A DNA stretch of 64,000 nt from Silene latifolia (GCF_048544455.1 NC_133534.1:39122217-39186216), one strand, 5' to 3'. Numbered from the stretch's first letter, positions 1 through 12,360 are shown. Program-made: numbers and translations. The notes: generated by a model not told the origin, from the letters alone.

Positions 1-1843
1 TCCATTGATAAACAAGGAAAGAGCCAAACAAGGTTCATGGAAAGATAAGAAAAAGTTGTTTCATGAAAAGGGAAATCTTTTGAACTAGTCTTTACAAACT
101 CTTTTTAACACACCACCTTTTCAAATATTTTAGAATGCCTAAACTGATTTGAGAGAGCCTATTTGTAAAATATTTGAAATGAAAAGTTTGTTTTAAGTGT
201 GACGGGTCAAACTAGATAGTCAAGAATACCATTACCCATTATAGGTAACGGTATGTCAAACTGTCACTGTTATAAGTATTCTACTCTTACAACTTTTACA
301 TAACATGACCGATACATGACCAAACGACTCTATGTCTTGGGTAGCAAATACTTGACGATCCTTGAATGATTAGACGATTAAGCCTGAAATAATAAACTAA
401 GAAAATACAGGTTAAATGGGTATGTCATCATCAATTAAGAGAACCCAACAACAATCACCCTCGGCAATAGTTTCATCAACCCTTGTTCGCTAGCAAACAT
501 GGACATGTTAGAAGCTTTCCCAAGTTTGGTACTCATAGAGCGAATAGCTTTTGAGGCCGCATTAGTACAACTGCCTCCATCGATGATTAGGCTACACCAC
601 TTATCTTTTACTTGACATTTGGTGTGAAATATTTGATCTCTTTGCTCCGATTCAATGGGTGTAGATTGAACTTGTTGGGTTTGTAGAACCAAAGCACAAT
701 CGTAACTAGGAGCGGCGTAGGACTCGACATTCTCGACGTCTTCCTCCTCTTCTCTTCCTTCGAAATTGAACACATCACCCAATCGTTCCTCCTCATCAAA
801 CAACTCATCCCGACAAACAACACCGTCTCTCAAGGTAATCAATCGTTTATTTGGTCACATGCTTTGATAGTGCCCAAACCCCTGACACTTTAAACATCGT
901 ACTTTGGAGAGACTTGTTTCCTTAGAAGCGGGCATTCTTGCCGTGGAACTAGGGGTGGCAGCCGATTTGGGTTCGCCAACACTACTCGTCGGACTCCATT
1001 TCGATCCTCCCTCGTTCCCCCAGTTCCGAATACTCTCACCATAAATTGTCGGCAATTTAGCTTTCCCTTACGCTTCAACCTTTAATTCTTCACTCTCTTC
1101 CAACTCTCTCCTCAAAGTGAGATTCTCAAATTCGTCGATGTGTTCAGAGACACTAAGCCTCCCTTGGTTGAGATCGACGATCTTACGATAAGTCATACAC
1201 CTATAAGTTGCTGGAACATATCTCTTGCGCAATTTGCGTTTAAGAGAATCCCAAGATGATAATTTCTCCTTTCCAGCGCGAGCGCGCCTTGCTTTCAAAC
1301 TCTCGTACCATTGTGAAGCCCCTCTACTAAGTCTTAGAATAGTGTACTTGCAGCATTTCGCGTCATCCAGACCTTTGGAATCAAACATTCGTTCGAATTT
1401 CCGTTCACATTCGAGGTAGTCCTCGGGATCCGTACCTCCCACGAATTCAGGTAATTCACTAAACTTGAATTCATCAAGTCCCGTTTACCTCGACGTGGTT
1501 GCCAACGTGGGTTAAACTCTGGAATGTTTCGTAATGCATCTCGAAGGTATTGAAGAAAGTTAGGATCTTCGAAATTCATTTTTGCGAAATTGGTATGAGT
1601 GACAACTCCCGATTTTTTTTTTTTTTTGATGAACAGTACCGCGACGTGAACAGTAACTTTTTTTTTTTTGTCTATAACACTCTCTAGAGATGAGTGATCA
1701 AAACCGATTAACCCTTGAACGACCTGCTCAAGTTTAACCTTTGAACTCCAATCGCAATCGGAAATTCAACAAATAACTTGGCTTTGACACGCCTAGGACC
1801 GTGTAGATTTTGGGAAATCGAGAGCCGAAGCTCTGATACCACT
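1..1843 (-). mobile_element. Ty3/gypsy (chromovirus-like) fossil, internal region: gag and protease remnants
   Basis: Minus-strand remnants of a gypsy polyprotein, continuing past the left edge of the window. The gag part lies at about 890-1580. It contains a retrotransposon-gag domain (DPEDYLECERKFERMF, later ASQWYESL and RYVPATY) followed by a zinc knuckle beginning CLKCQGFGHY. The protease part lies at about 435-842, with IFHTKCQVKDKWCSLIIDGG followed by SCTN, a sequence type common in plant chromoviruses. The reading frame is broken in several places, so this is a fossil. The order gag then protease going leftward agrees with the 5' LTR and primer-binding site on the right. Lineage within Ty3/gypsy is inferred from the Met-tRNA primer site and the protease sequence. 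Confidence 0.8.
1830..1841 (-). other. Primer-binding site (initiator tRNA-Met) of the gypsy fossil
   Basis: On the minus strand this reads TGGTATCAGAGC, the complement of the 3' end of initiator tRNA-Met and the usual primer site of plant chromoviruses and many copia elements. It sits two bases inside the LTR that starts at 1844. That fixes the orientation of the element. Confidence 0.85.
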
Positions 1844-2620
1844 TGATGCGTAAAGCGGAGCGGAAGACTTAATTGTGAATTCAAATGAGGCGAGAGATCC
1901 GAATGCACTAGGTGCAACCCGACCAAATCGTTTCACTTGAGTTGAATAATGAAGGATATTTGGGTTAAGGTTGTTTGTTTATGTATTTTCTTTTGTGCAA
2001 AAATAAAGGGATATTTGTTTCAATATCTTGGGAAGAGATCGAACCAATGGGATATTTGCTATCGTTAGACCTATAGCGATAACAATGGGGGAATTACTCG
2101 AAAACGCGTCAAGTAATTCAACTCAAACTTCGGAACGCGTCCTTGGTTCAAGGCAATACTCGAACTCGTCGATTTTAAAAAGATTGAAACAATGAGTTTC
2201 TCTCTCTAGAAAGGGTTTTTGATTAGAACTTGATGATTACAAATGAGGGAGTCTTGGTCCTTATATAGGCCGAAATGTCTTGTCCTCCAAGACTACATTA
2301 AATGCATTTTTGTGAGTTCTAGGATGATTGATGCATAGAACTCACAAACTAGACTAACTTTTTCAAACCTTATTCAAACTAGTTGAAAATACTAAAAACT
2401 AAGTTGATTTTCCCTTTACTCCTCTTGGTACCGCCGACCCAATGCCCCCACACGGTTTCAAGTCGGTTCCCATGGGTCTCGGGTCTTGATTGCACATATT
2501 TCCCTTTCCTTAATTGAGCCCATCCATATTTTATGTGTAAATAATGCATTACTTGGGCTTGGGTTCACTTGGTCTTCTAAATTGAGCACAGCCTCTTCTA
2601 TGGGGTCGATATTCGCATCA
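1844..2620 (-). repeat. 5' LTR of the gypsy fossil
   Basis: Begins TGATGCG next to the primer-binding site and ends ATTCGCATCA, a TG...CA LTR with short inverted ends. About 50 bp in its middle (around 1990-2060, a GGATATTTG block) is shared with the solo LTR at 3984-4505, so the two belong to related families. The partner LTR and the target duplication lie outside the window, so the right boundary rests on the match to the solo LTR terminus. Confidence 0.7.
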
Positions 2621-3521
2621 CATTCAACATGCATATTGTAAAAGATGAGCCTAATGGGAGCCTCATGCAATATATGTGATAGAATCACATATATTTTTGT
2701 ACTGTTGTTTAGAAACTACTAATTTTATTGGAATTCAGTATGGATTTGATTTTACAATAATTATATAGACCAAAACACTCTTAATTGTAGATAGTCAAAG
2801 TAAACTTATGCTATAAGAGATCTAACATTTTCTCTAAACACACTAAATATAGATAATTATGATACCTTCTGCTTTACGTAACACCATTTAGTTTTACGTA
2901 ATTGTTATAGGTTAAAATAATTTGTAAAACTCATAAATGTCTGTCTCAGTTATTAAGGGCGGATTATTTGGTGAGCTACACTATGTTATTTAATTAAAAA
3001 CCAGTGATGGCTATAACAATAATGAATAAAAAACTAACTACATAGTCTTACTATGTTACTTGATGTTTTCCAAATGGAATGATAACTACTAAATGACAAA
3101 ATTTCTATGCTAAAAGCACTAATAGTTCATTGATGATCAACTACATCAACCACGAACTTTTATTTATCAATGATTTAAACATAATTAAACTTTTTTTTAT
3201 CAACTATAGAATATATTTATACATATGATCCTAATGGAAACCTTGTGCATCGCACGGATTTTTCAACTAGTTTCGAATTATTACAAGAAACGACCAATAA
3301 TTTGAATTATCCAAGTTAAATAATCCTATAAAAAAATGCAATTATGCCTCCAACCAAACTCTACTAACAGACATGTATTAAAAAGATTCCCCAAGAGATT
3401 CAATAATATATACGCAACAACAACTTGAAAACACTAAACTCTGCATCATTTATCTCATCTCATTATTTTTGTTTGATAATAATACTTGATCCTACCATCA
3501 TCAAGATATATAGAGACAAGT
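2621..3521. other. AT-rich intergenic region and 5' flank of PYD3
   Basis: No coding sequence is visible. The stretch is AT-rich and contains a Helitron-type 3' end at 3240-3271. Downstream of that is the presumed PYD3 core promoter. A TATA-like stretch (aatatatacg, about 3402-3412) lies some 110 bp before the first in-frame ATG of PYD3. Confidence 0.4.
3240..3271 (+). mobile_element. Helitron 3' terminus
   Basis: A short GC-rich hairpin (CCTTGTGC...GCACGG) is followed by an AT-rich spacer and the terminal CTAGT at 3267-3271, with T as the next base. This is the hairpin-plus-CTRR(T) ending of plant Helitrons, inserted between A and T. I could not locate the 5' TC end, so only the terminus is called. 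Confidence 0.5.
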
Positions 3522-6121
3522 ATGGAGAAAATGAACGGGAAAGTTGCAATTATGGGTGGAGATATTGAAGAAAACCAGTCTTCTAATGATGAATCTTCAA
3601 TTTCCGACGGTTCTATTTCTGGGTTTGACTCACTTCACCACCTCCTTCGTTCTTCTCTTCCTCCTCATCTTTTTCAGGTATATTTAATTTAAATTCAATG
3701 GAAGTTTAATCATGTTTAATTGATTAATTTTATTGGCTGCTTTATTCATGGATTGTTTTTTTAATCTGAATTGTATTGATGTGTTTGTGTAATTATGTTA
3801 GCTGTATCTGAAATTAAATTAAATCTTGATTTGGGAAGCATTGAAGCTTATATATCAAGTATGAACTAGTATCACAATCATGGGTAATTGTATTGTATGT
3901 GGTATATTAGTATATACATGCTAATATGCTATGCATGGACTGCTATTTTTGGTCATAGTTAAATTTATTTGTGAAAGAGTTATTGATACGTATTGAGCGG
4001 AAACGAGAATAAAAAGGATATTTGTTTCGATATCTTGTGAAGATCGAACCAATGAGATATTTGCTTCAAGATCAATAATAATCATTCTCAAGACCTATTG
4101 AGAATAATCGGGGTTTAATCGAAACGCGTCGAATTAAAACAAAAAGGTTTTTTTTCGCAACAGCGAAGTTCATCACAAATGTGAGGGTTTTACATCATTC
4201 TTGAGTTGTTACAAATGAGGATTTCGGCCTCCTTATATAGCCGAAAATCCTTGGGCTCCAAGGCCAAGTTTAAATGCTAGTGCAATTTCCTAGGTGAAGA
4301 TTCAAAGTCCTTGACCATGGAAATCAACATGCTTGACTAGACTAGAAAAACATGCTTGACTATGCTAAAAACTAGGTGATGAAAATTAGATTCATCCTTG
4401 GACTTTTTGGGCGGCACTCATGGGTTCCCACGGGTCCTAAGGAGTTTCTTTGCGTGTTTCGGATACTTGAGTTGAGACCAACTTGAGGCAATCCCATACG
4501 CATCAGTTATGTCCACTATCCTATGCTATTTAAGTGTCTCATAGTCTTAAGTTGCCCTATTCACACAAAAGGTACGAGATAAGTATATAATTATAAATCG
4601 GACTTCTAATTATACTAATAGGGCCTGTTGCGCCAAAGATAGGGTTAGTAAGATTAATAGTGTCTCTCAATTATATAAGAAAGGACCCATGAGCACTTAG
4701 ATCAACTGGCAAGGGGTTGTTCTAGTTTAACCAGAAGTCTCGTGTTTGAGCCCTGGGAACGCAGCAGTGTTAAATCTCATGAGGGAGAGCTTGCCCTAGT
4801 GGTCCTACCCGGCTCGAATCCGGATTAAACCGGAAGGTTTACACCAAAAAAAAAAAAATTTATAAGAAAGGACGGGTTTGTGTGACAAATCCCTAATTGA
4901 TTCTAATTCAGTTTGTTTGACTAAAGTGAGAGACTAGGTAACACAAACACTCCTCCTAAACACACGTCCCATGTCCGACACGACACTTGTCAGACACACA
5001 GCTAAACTATCGGATACCTATTAACGAAGATTGTGATGTCGAAAGACTAAAAAAGATTGATGAGAAGGTGATTTTCAGTAAGGATCCTCTGTCCCACTTT
5101 TGTGTCCCATTGTGTGTGCCACTCCACTCACCTTCTTGTTGCAAAATAAAATATTGCAATAGTTATACTAATTTGTTGATGTGTTAGAAGGTGATTGGAG
5201 TGGCACATAGATTGGGATACCAAATGGGACAAAGGATCCCCACTCGGTGATTTTAGGTAGGAAATGAGAACGAGTTACATTCAAATTCAAAGTCAAATTT
5301 TACTTTCAATTATTTAAATTTAATATCAAATACATTTACAAAAATAATATCGTATGCTATTTATAACTACAAAATATATATTTTATTAAATTTAAATAAT
5401 GTGTCCCGTGTCCTTAATTTCATGGGATGCTGCCTCTGTGTTGTGTCCGTGTCCGTATCCGTTTTGGTCCTACCTAGGTGAGAGATACACAATAGAGAAA
5501 AGGGGTTTTCTCTAAGACTTACTTCTTCCCTTCAAGTACTAGCATACGGGGCACAAATTAGTACCTATGTGGATACCGGTAGAGGCATGAGAATTGAGGT
5601 GCTTATTATGCGTCTTGGTTTTAGATTTCTACATCAATTATACTTTTTATTATCGTTATTATTCCGTTGCGCTAAGAGGTATGTGAATCATCTTATTTAC
5701 TATGTTGTTTTGTATTATACTTGCAATATTATCTGGGCTCATAGGGTGGTTCAAAACCCTACAATTTGTTTACCTTTTGTATTCTTTGTGAAGAGTATTT
5801 TAATATTGAGACGGAGGAAGTAGTTTTTATTTGTTTCTTTTGACCATTTATCATGGAGAGGAATGATCTCCCTTCCAAGAGGAGTAGAGGGATACTTTCT
5901 GCATCTATGGAGGGGTAGAGCATTGTTGGGAAAAAGTTGTATTTCCCTGTTTAGTGTAATTGTAATGGAGATTAAAGATAAAGAACAAACCAAAAACATC
6001 CACTATATTAGAATAGTAGGTTTACAAAGTCGTCGCCCAAAATGGATGGATTAATATAATGTATCTCTGATAATATTTTGTGAATGAAAGAATAATTTCT
6101 GTTATTAATCATATCTCAAAG

Positions 6122-6167
<46 letters not shown>

Positions 6168-9100
6168 CTCGTAGCAAAGAGGAGAAAATTAGTGAATTCT
6201 CCGAGAAACTTTCTACTGCACTCATTTAATACATGATGAAGAATGTTTTAAGGCTTACTTCTTGAAACACTTTAATTATAATCTAACTCTGCCTTTCTCC
6301 GTATTTAGGAGGGAATTACCCAACAAATCTCCCCTTCCCGACTTACCTTCCCGACTTAATTGGGGAGTATCACCACACCTGAACCATCACAGCATTCATG
6401 ACCGATGATGACCTAGCTTCTTTTCTTCCAACACATCTCGAATCCAATGATATCGAACATCGATGTGTTTGGATCTTGAATGGTAGGCTGGATTTTTAGC
6501 TAAGTGAATAGCGCTTTGATTATCACAAAATAGAACATATTTTTATTGTTTTTTTACCAAGTTCTAACAAATAATTCTTCAGCGATAACATTTCCTTGCC
6601 TCTGTAATTTTTGTAGTTTAGATTGCCAAGATACAACCAACTTCCCCTGCAAAAGTAGTCAAATAACCCGATGTCGATTTCCTAGAGTCGACATTGCCTG
6701 CCATATCTGCATCACAATAGCCTATTAGTAGATGAGGTTCTTCTTTTCCAAAACATAAACACCTCTTACTAGTTCCTCACAGCGGCCCAATGTTCCTTTC
6801 CAGGATTTGACACTACACCGACTCTACACTGACTGCAGAAGCAATGTCGGGTCTTGTTGGGTAATTCCCTCCTAAATATGGAGAAAGACAAAGTTAGATT
6901 ATAATTAAAGTGTTTCAAGAAGTAAGCCTTAAAACACTCTTCATCATGTATTAAATGAGTGCAGTAGAAAGTTTCACGGAGAATTCACTAATTTTCTCTT
7001 TTTTGCTATTAGATATAGATATAGCTTTGAGATATGATTAATAACAGAAATTATTCTTTCATTCACAAAATATTGTGAGAGATACATTATATTAATCCAT
7101 CCATTTTGGGTGACGACTTTGTAAACCTACTATTCTAATATAGTGGATGTTTTTGGTTTGTTCTTTATCTTTAATCTCCATTGCAATTACACTAAATAGG
7201 GAAATACAACTTTTTCCCATCAAGCATTGGCCCAAGTGTCCGTTATCTAATCATTATCTGCCATGTGGATCATAATTCGATAACTTTATTAATCGTAAGA
7301 CAACTAAATAATTAAAGTAGGAGAGACTAGAGAGGTTCTAAGAGGAAGATATTGTCCTCGTCGTGCATGCTCTTAAACTGTATCGGATTATTATGATTTT
7401 AAGAAGTTGTGGTGAAGGGTATTCTATAAGACTATGGATATAAATTTTACAGTACATTTTTTACATGGAGTACTTATTTTCAAAACTTCTATTTTTGGTA
7501 ATTTCTTGTCAAAATTTTCTCTTTTGTTTGACATTTTTCTCGAGACATCCTACAAAAAGAGAGTTTTGGCAAAAAAAGAAACCAATAGTTTTGCTGTTCT
7601 ATTTAAAATGTTGTTTTTGTTGTTCTTTGACGTACTATTAAGACTTGATAAATGTCTGATTAATAGACTAGTGGCGGCAAAATGATCTGTCAAGTCATGT
7701 AGTTGATCCTTTGCAATGCTAGCAATTTTGCTCGTCAACTTATGGTGTATTACTTGATGCTTTGACAGGAAGCAAGCAGACTTCTTCTGGGAATGAATTG
7801 TGGAAAACCTCTTGAGCCGATTACACTCCCTGCACCAGCTTCCAATTTGTCTGCTAACCATAATTTTGATCTTCAGGTTTGTTGGTTTCCTGGGTCGGTT
7901 ATTCGCGCTCTGTTCAAGTGTTCATTGGTAGCTTTACATTCTTTTTTTTACATTTGTCGCTTTTATGAATAGTAAAGAAAAGATCACCTTCAAATCTAGA
8001 ACACATGAATCCTTTAATTGATGTTGGTAAGACAATGCAGCCTTGCTAATGTAGTAAATTTGTTGCGTTTCTTTTCATCGTGATATAACCCTCACTCGAT
8101 GCAATTACTGATGTAGTTTTTATTATGAGTCATCTCGAAGAAATTAACATGCCAAAGACATGGTACGCGGCATATATCCCAGCTCCCCGTACCAACCTTC
8201 AGGTTCTCTTGAGGCCCTACAGAGTACAGACAACGGTATTGTTGTTGTTTGCGTTATAGTATGTGAAGTGAGTGAATGGACACTTGGGGTTTGTCTGGAT
8301 GGAAGTGAGAGGAGGGCATAAAATCCTTTGTTTTGTTAACAAGTGTGAAAGGAGAGAAATGGAGGGATTAATTTTCCTTTCTAGATACCTAATCAAAATT
8401 CCTCGAAAAAATTTGGAGGGAAATGGCATTGTTCCATTCTTCCTTCTTAATAGTCTTTTCAAACACAATGTTAAGGAGTTTACATTGAATTTCTTCTTGA
8501 AGATCGAGGAAGTAATGAGAGTCTAAAGTTATTTAGGATTCACAAAGGAGCCTAGGATTAGCATATTAAAAAGCTTCTTTTATAATCATGCATCACGAAT
8601 TCATGACATGCTGATATTGTGAACTTTAGGGTAAACAAGCTTAATTAGATTCTCCTTTATTTTCTTGAGGTGAAAATAAAACCAATTAAGTCCATCTCTG
8701 ATAATAGATTCCATAGCTGTTTGACTGTGCTTGTATCTTAATATTCCATACCTAAAGATCACAAATTCCCACATTAGACCGTCTCATGGTTAAATTTTAA
8801 TGAGACATTGTGACCAACCCATATTCTGGGTAGCTACTTGATTTTATTTTTTTGGTGGGGTGATGGGTATATGAGTAGACGAGTGACGATTTTTAGAGAA
8901 TTGGGTGGATCTCACAATTTGCGGGAGCCATTAAGGCAGCAGGGTAATGTTGGTGGATTTCACTCTCACATTATATTAAGATGAGACCATCTATCGGGAG
9001 ATAAATTGCCCAAAGACGTCATCGCCTCTTGGGCTATCACACTAGCTGAGCATGTGGAAGGAAGGGAATGGTGTTTAATGTGCTTAAATCTTGTAACTTT

Positions 9101-11378
9101 TGCCAGCTCCGTATGTAATAGTTCAACATCATATTTAATGTGTTTTATCTTTGCCATGCATACTTGATCAGGCATACAGCTTTCATGCTCAGAAAGAGTC
9201 TCTAAGAGACCCTCGAATTGTACGAGTTGGTCTTATTCAAAACTCAATCGATCACCCAACAACTGAACCTTTTCGGGAACAAAAAAGGGCCATCTTTCAT
9301 AAAGTGAAGCCCATCATAGAGGCCGCGGGTGCTTCAGGAGTCAACATCTTATGCTTGCAGGTGAAATTGACCTCTAATTGTTCTAAGTAATAAGTTTGCT
9401 TTTGTGTCGTTTTTTTAATGCAAGCATATGCATGTAGAATGAATTTATTGAATAAAGTGTTGGTTAGAGTGTGATAAAGGTGGGTTCAACAGGCACACGG
9501 GCTCAACTAAACCTAGCAAAACTGACGTAACTCGCAACCCAACAGGCGAACTCGATTATGACTCTTACTATAAGTGACTCGACCTGGCGCAAATTTTGAT
9601 GGCCTGTTCTGATCCTTGTCGTTAAGTGGCCCAGAAATAACACACCCAAAACATACACAAACCCAAAATGACCCGGTCGGGCCCGAATGCAACCATAACT
9701 GAAATGACCTGTGAGCGAAGTGACCTTACCTGGAAGCGAATGACCTGTTTGGCAGTTTCACAGGTCTATGTACAACTCAAAATAATGAGGATCAAGTTTT
9801 CTACACAAAATACTCATCTAAATAAAAAAAAAATTAAACAAATGGTTGAGAGTTGAGACCGACAGAAACGGAATATGTGAAAGGTTGAGAGGCCTTGAGA
9901 CAGAGGGAACAGTCAACAGCTTGTGACTGACAATTTTAGGTCTCAATCTATATATTTTTTTAATACTAGCCTGAGTGCTACACAGGAAGCATGGACTATG
10001 CCATTTGCATTTTGTACCCGAGAGAAGAGCTGGTGTGAATTTGCAGAACCTGTCGATGGCGAGTCAACACAGTTTCTGCAGGATTTTGCAAAGAAATACA
10101 ACATGGTCATAGTAAGTCCTATCCTAGAGAGGGATATTATACATGGAGAGACTCTATGGAACACTGCTGTCATAATAGGAAATCATGGTAACATCATTGG
10201 CAAGCATAGAAAGGTATTTCAATAAACTTTTATGAGGGTCCATCCATATTATTCCCAGAAATGCCTCCGCCTGTCGATAATTGTTTTCGTGTTTGGCAGA
10301 ACCATATCCCAAGGGTCGGGGATTTCAATGAGAGCACATACTACATGGAAGGTAACACAGGACACCCTGTTTTTGAGACCGCATTTGGCAAAATTGCTGT
10401 CAATATTTGCTATGGAAGGCACCATCCTTTAAATTGGATGGCGTTTGGCTTGAATGGGGCGGAGATTGTATTTAACCCTTCTGCAACTGTTGGTGAGCTT
10501 AGTGAACCCATGTGGCCCATTGAGGTAAACTTCAATCAGTCATATACCTTATTTATGGTTTGTGGTTTTTACATTCCTTTTGTTGATTTTTACACTCTTT
10601 GTGAAGTTGCATCCAAAAGTGTAGTCTCACAAAGACTTGTGTAAAAAGTCAATCTTAGGAGTGTAAAACAGTACCCTTTTCGGACGGGTAAGCCTCATGA
10701 AGGGTAGTTAGTGAATGACATCTTGGTATAACCAAACAGGAAGGAAAGACTATGGTTAGGATTTAGGAGCAGTAAGCTAGTGCAAAATTCTTCATTCTTT
10801 CCTTTTTTGTCGCACAAATTCGCAACGAAGACGATCCTGCAGGATATTTTTGGGAGACCTCTTTATTCATCTATTAATCCAATCGAACCTTATAATTGCA
10901 TGTCTTATAATTCCGAGACGGTCTCACAGAAGACTAATTGTTTTTGATAAAGCTTGAAATTCTCCATCTTTCCATTCATGTGGTTTTACTTGACTGCAAT
11001 ACTATTTGACAGGCACGTAATGCAGCAATCGCGAACAATTATTTTGTCGGGTCAATTAATCGTGTTGGAACCGAGGTATTCCCAAACTCTTTCACCTCGG
11101 GAGACGGGAAGCCCGCGCATAAGGACTTCGGTCACTTCTATGGTTCCAGCCATTTCTCGGCTCCGGATGCTTCATGCACGCCGTCCCTCTCCCGTTGTAG
11201 GGATGGTTTGATGGTTGCTGATATGGACCTGAACCTTTGTCGGCAGATCAAAGACAAGTGGGGGTTCAGGATGACTGCTAGGTATGAGCTCTATGCTGAG
11301 ATGCTGGCTCGCTATGTAAGGCCTGACTTCCAGCCTCAAGTCACATCTGATCCATTGTTGCACAAGAACGCAACATAG
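3522..11378 (+). CDS. PYD3: Beta-ureidopropionase (N-carbamoyl-beta-alanine amidohydrolase)
   Basis: Final enzyme of reductive pyrimidine catabolism: it hydrolyses N-carbamoyl-beta-alanine to beta-alanine, CO2 and ammonia. Six exons with GT-AG borders in frame: 3522-3677, 7769-7876, 9172-9360, 9986-10213, 10300-10524 and 11013-11378, giving 423 residues (plant PYD3 is about 410). The carbon-nitrogen hydrolase domain begins near [11 protein letters not shown]. The Glu-Lys-Cys triad is visible as E152 ([10 protein letters not shown]), K227 (GKHRKNHIPR) and C264 ([11 protein letters not shown]). The ATG at 3522 is chosen over a non-conserved upstream in-frame ATG at 3486. No targeting signal is obvious, in line with the cytosolic location known for the family. 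Intron 1 (4.1 kb) holds a solo LTR, a SINE, a MITE and a copia fossil. Intron 2 (1.3 kb) shows nothing I can name. All coding exons look intact. Confidence 0.97.
3984..4505. repeat. Solo LTR (Ty3/gypsy) in PYD3 intron 1
   Basis: A 522-bp unit starting TGATACG and ending ACGCATCA, flanked by the direct repeat GTTAT (3979-3983 and 4506-4510). The perfect 5-bp target duplication and absence of internal sequence show a solo LTR left by recombination between the two LTRs. Related in sequence to the LTR at 1844-2620. Confidence 0.9.
4687..4860 (+). mobile_element. tRNA-derived SINE
   Basis: About 174 bp flanked by a perfect 13-bp target duplication TATAAGAAAGGAC (4674-4686 and 4861-4873). It has a box A-like stretch (TTAGATCAACTGGCAAG), a box B-like stretch (GTGTTTGAGCCC) and an A-rich 3' tail, all as expected for a Pol III-derived SINE. 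It lies in PYD3 intron 1 in gene orientation. Confidence 0.88.
5082..5240. mobile_element. Foldback MITE in PYD3 intron 1
   Basis: Two inverted arms of about 55 bp (GGATCCTCTGTCCCA... and its complement ending GGGACAAAGGATCC) surround a short AT-rich centre. The element has no coding capacity. Flanking sequence repeats imperfectly (GGTGATTTT on both sides), so the target duplication is uncertain and the superfamily is not assigned. Confidence 0.6.
5924..7222 (-). mobile_element. Ty1/copia fossil with LTRs in inverted orientation
   Basis: The left LTR (5924-6325) lies on the minus strand and the right LTR (6855-7222) on the plus strand: both outer ends are the same LTR end. The target duplication AGCAT flanks the whole unit (5919-5923 and 7223-7227), so the inverted structure integrated as one piece. 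Between the LTRs, on the minus strand, is a short remnant of copia reverse transcriptase/RNase H ([10 protein letters not shown] and [18 protein letters not shown] can be read). It lacks gag, protease and integrase and is a broken fossil. The LTRs differ in length largely through a (TA)n tract in the left one. Confidence 0.85.
6123..6164. repeat. (TA)n microsatellite
   Basis: About 20 uninterrupted TA units inside the left LTR of the copia fossil. The other LTR has only a short degenerate version at the matching place. Confidence 0.95.
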
Positions 11379-11857
11379 TTCTGGTTTGACCTTGCAAAAC
11401 TAACCCAACCTGATCCAGTCCGAATTGTACTTGCCCAAAATGGCTCCTCCTTTATCCAAATGCTAGCATACCCGAATTGGCCGAATCGAATGTCCCATTT
11501 GTCAAATCTAGTTCTTTCGTACATCTAATAGAATAGTACATTTCTTTCGAAGTCTGTACATTACTACATTTTCAAAGCATTGTAAATCAATATGGTTGCA
11601 ACGAAATACTTCTCCGACTCCCATCTGTGGATTAATAAATGGTTTTCAGAAGTATTTAGTATTTCTTACTCGCGTTTCTTGTGTTATCTAATTGTAAAAG
11701 CAATGTATTCTTGTGTGCACAGAGTGTTTTCAACGTGAAAAACATTCAAGTTTATTAAAGTTGTGTCCATCTGCTATAAATGGTACGAGTAATTGGTAGC
11801 AATCGTGAAGAGTAAAGAGAAACTCAATAGTTGAGGAAAGTGGAAAGAAAAAAAGAA
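11379..11857. other. PYD3 3' flank and spacer before the tRNA gene
   Basis: Presumed 3' UTR and spacer. An AATAAA-type signal occurs at about 11632 (taataaatgg), some 250 bp after the stop codon. No other gene or repeat is recognised. Confidence 0.45.
11848..11854 (-). terminator. RNA polymerase III terminator of tRNA-Met
   Basis: A run of seven T on the minus strand, three bases after the discriminator base of the tRNA. This is the standard Pol III stop signal. Confidence 0.85.
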
Positions 11858-11944
11858 TGGGGTGAGAGAGGCTCGAACTCTCGACCTCAGGATCACTCAA
11901 TAAAGCTATGAGACCTACGCGCTAGCCAACTGCGCCACCACCCC
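11858..11944 (-). tRNA. trnM-CAT (nuclear): tRNA-Met (CAT), elongator type, with intron
   Basis: The minus strand reads GGGGTGGTGGCGCAGTTGGC at the 5' end, with box A, a CAT anticodon (complement of 11908-11910), box B GAGTTCGAGCC and a closing CACCCC with discriminator A. The acceptor arms pair perfectly (GGGGTG/CACCCC). A short intron of about 12-13 nt begins one base 3' of the anticodon (GCTTTATTGAGTG), as is known for plant nuclear elongator tRNA-Met genes. The gene looks functional. Confidence 0.97.
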
Positions 11945-11976
11945 ATGTTGTAATACTAAAATTGTTAATTATATAT

Positions 11977-12360
11977 GAGAAAATTGTTGATTACAGCCTT
12001 TTAAAAATCACTTTTTGAAAATTACAGCCTTATAAAAATTTTTTTGAAAATTACATCCAAAATATTACTTTTCTTCTAAAATTGCACCAACTTGAGATTT
12101 TTGGTGAATTTTGATGATGTTTTTATGATGTACCCTTTATTATTTGAGAGCCTACTTACCCAGATTTCTTACCTCTCCTTAACACAAACCAATTAATCAC
12201 CCCAAACATCATAAAAACATCATCAAAATTCACCGGAAACCTCAAGTTGGTGCAATTTTAGAAGAAAAGTAATATTTTGGATGTAATTTTCAAAAAAAAA
12301 ATTATAAGGCTGTAATTTTCAAAAAGTGATTTTTAAAAGGCTGTAATCAATAATTTTCTC
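11977..12360. mobile_element. MULE-type MITE with long inverted repeats
   Basis: A 384-bp foldback unit whose arms (about 165 bp each) start GAGAAAATTGTTGATTACAG and end with the complement. It is flanked by a perfect 9-bp duplication ATTATATAT (11968-11976 and 12361-12369), the target size of Mutator-like elements. It has no coding capacity and lies 32 bp from the 5' end of the tRNA-Met gene. Confidence 0.88.

Noticed and set aside
3486-3521. Earlier in-frame ATG of PYD3
   Set aside because: The extra 12 residues (ILPSSRYIETS after Met) look like translated 5' UTR. Family proteins start close to the Met at 3522.
8217-8526. Opposing open frames of 83-84 codons in PYD3 intron 2
   Set aside because: They overlap each other on opposite strands and have no recognisable domain. 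Their composition is that of intron DNA.
8760-9000. Possible MITE in PYD3 intron 2 (TAGACCGTCTCATGG and AAGATGAGACCATCT)
   Set aside because: The two phrases are roughly inverted, but ends and target duplication could not be set and the arms are short.
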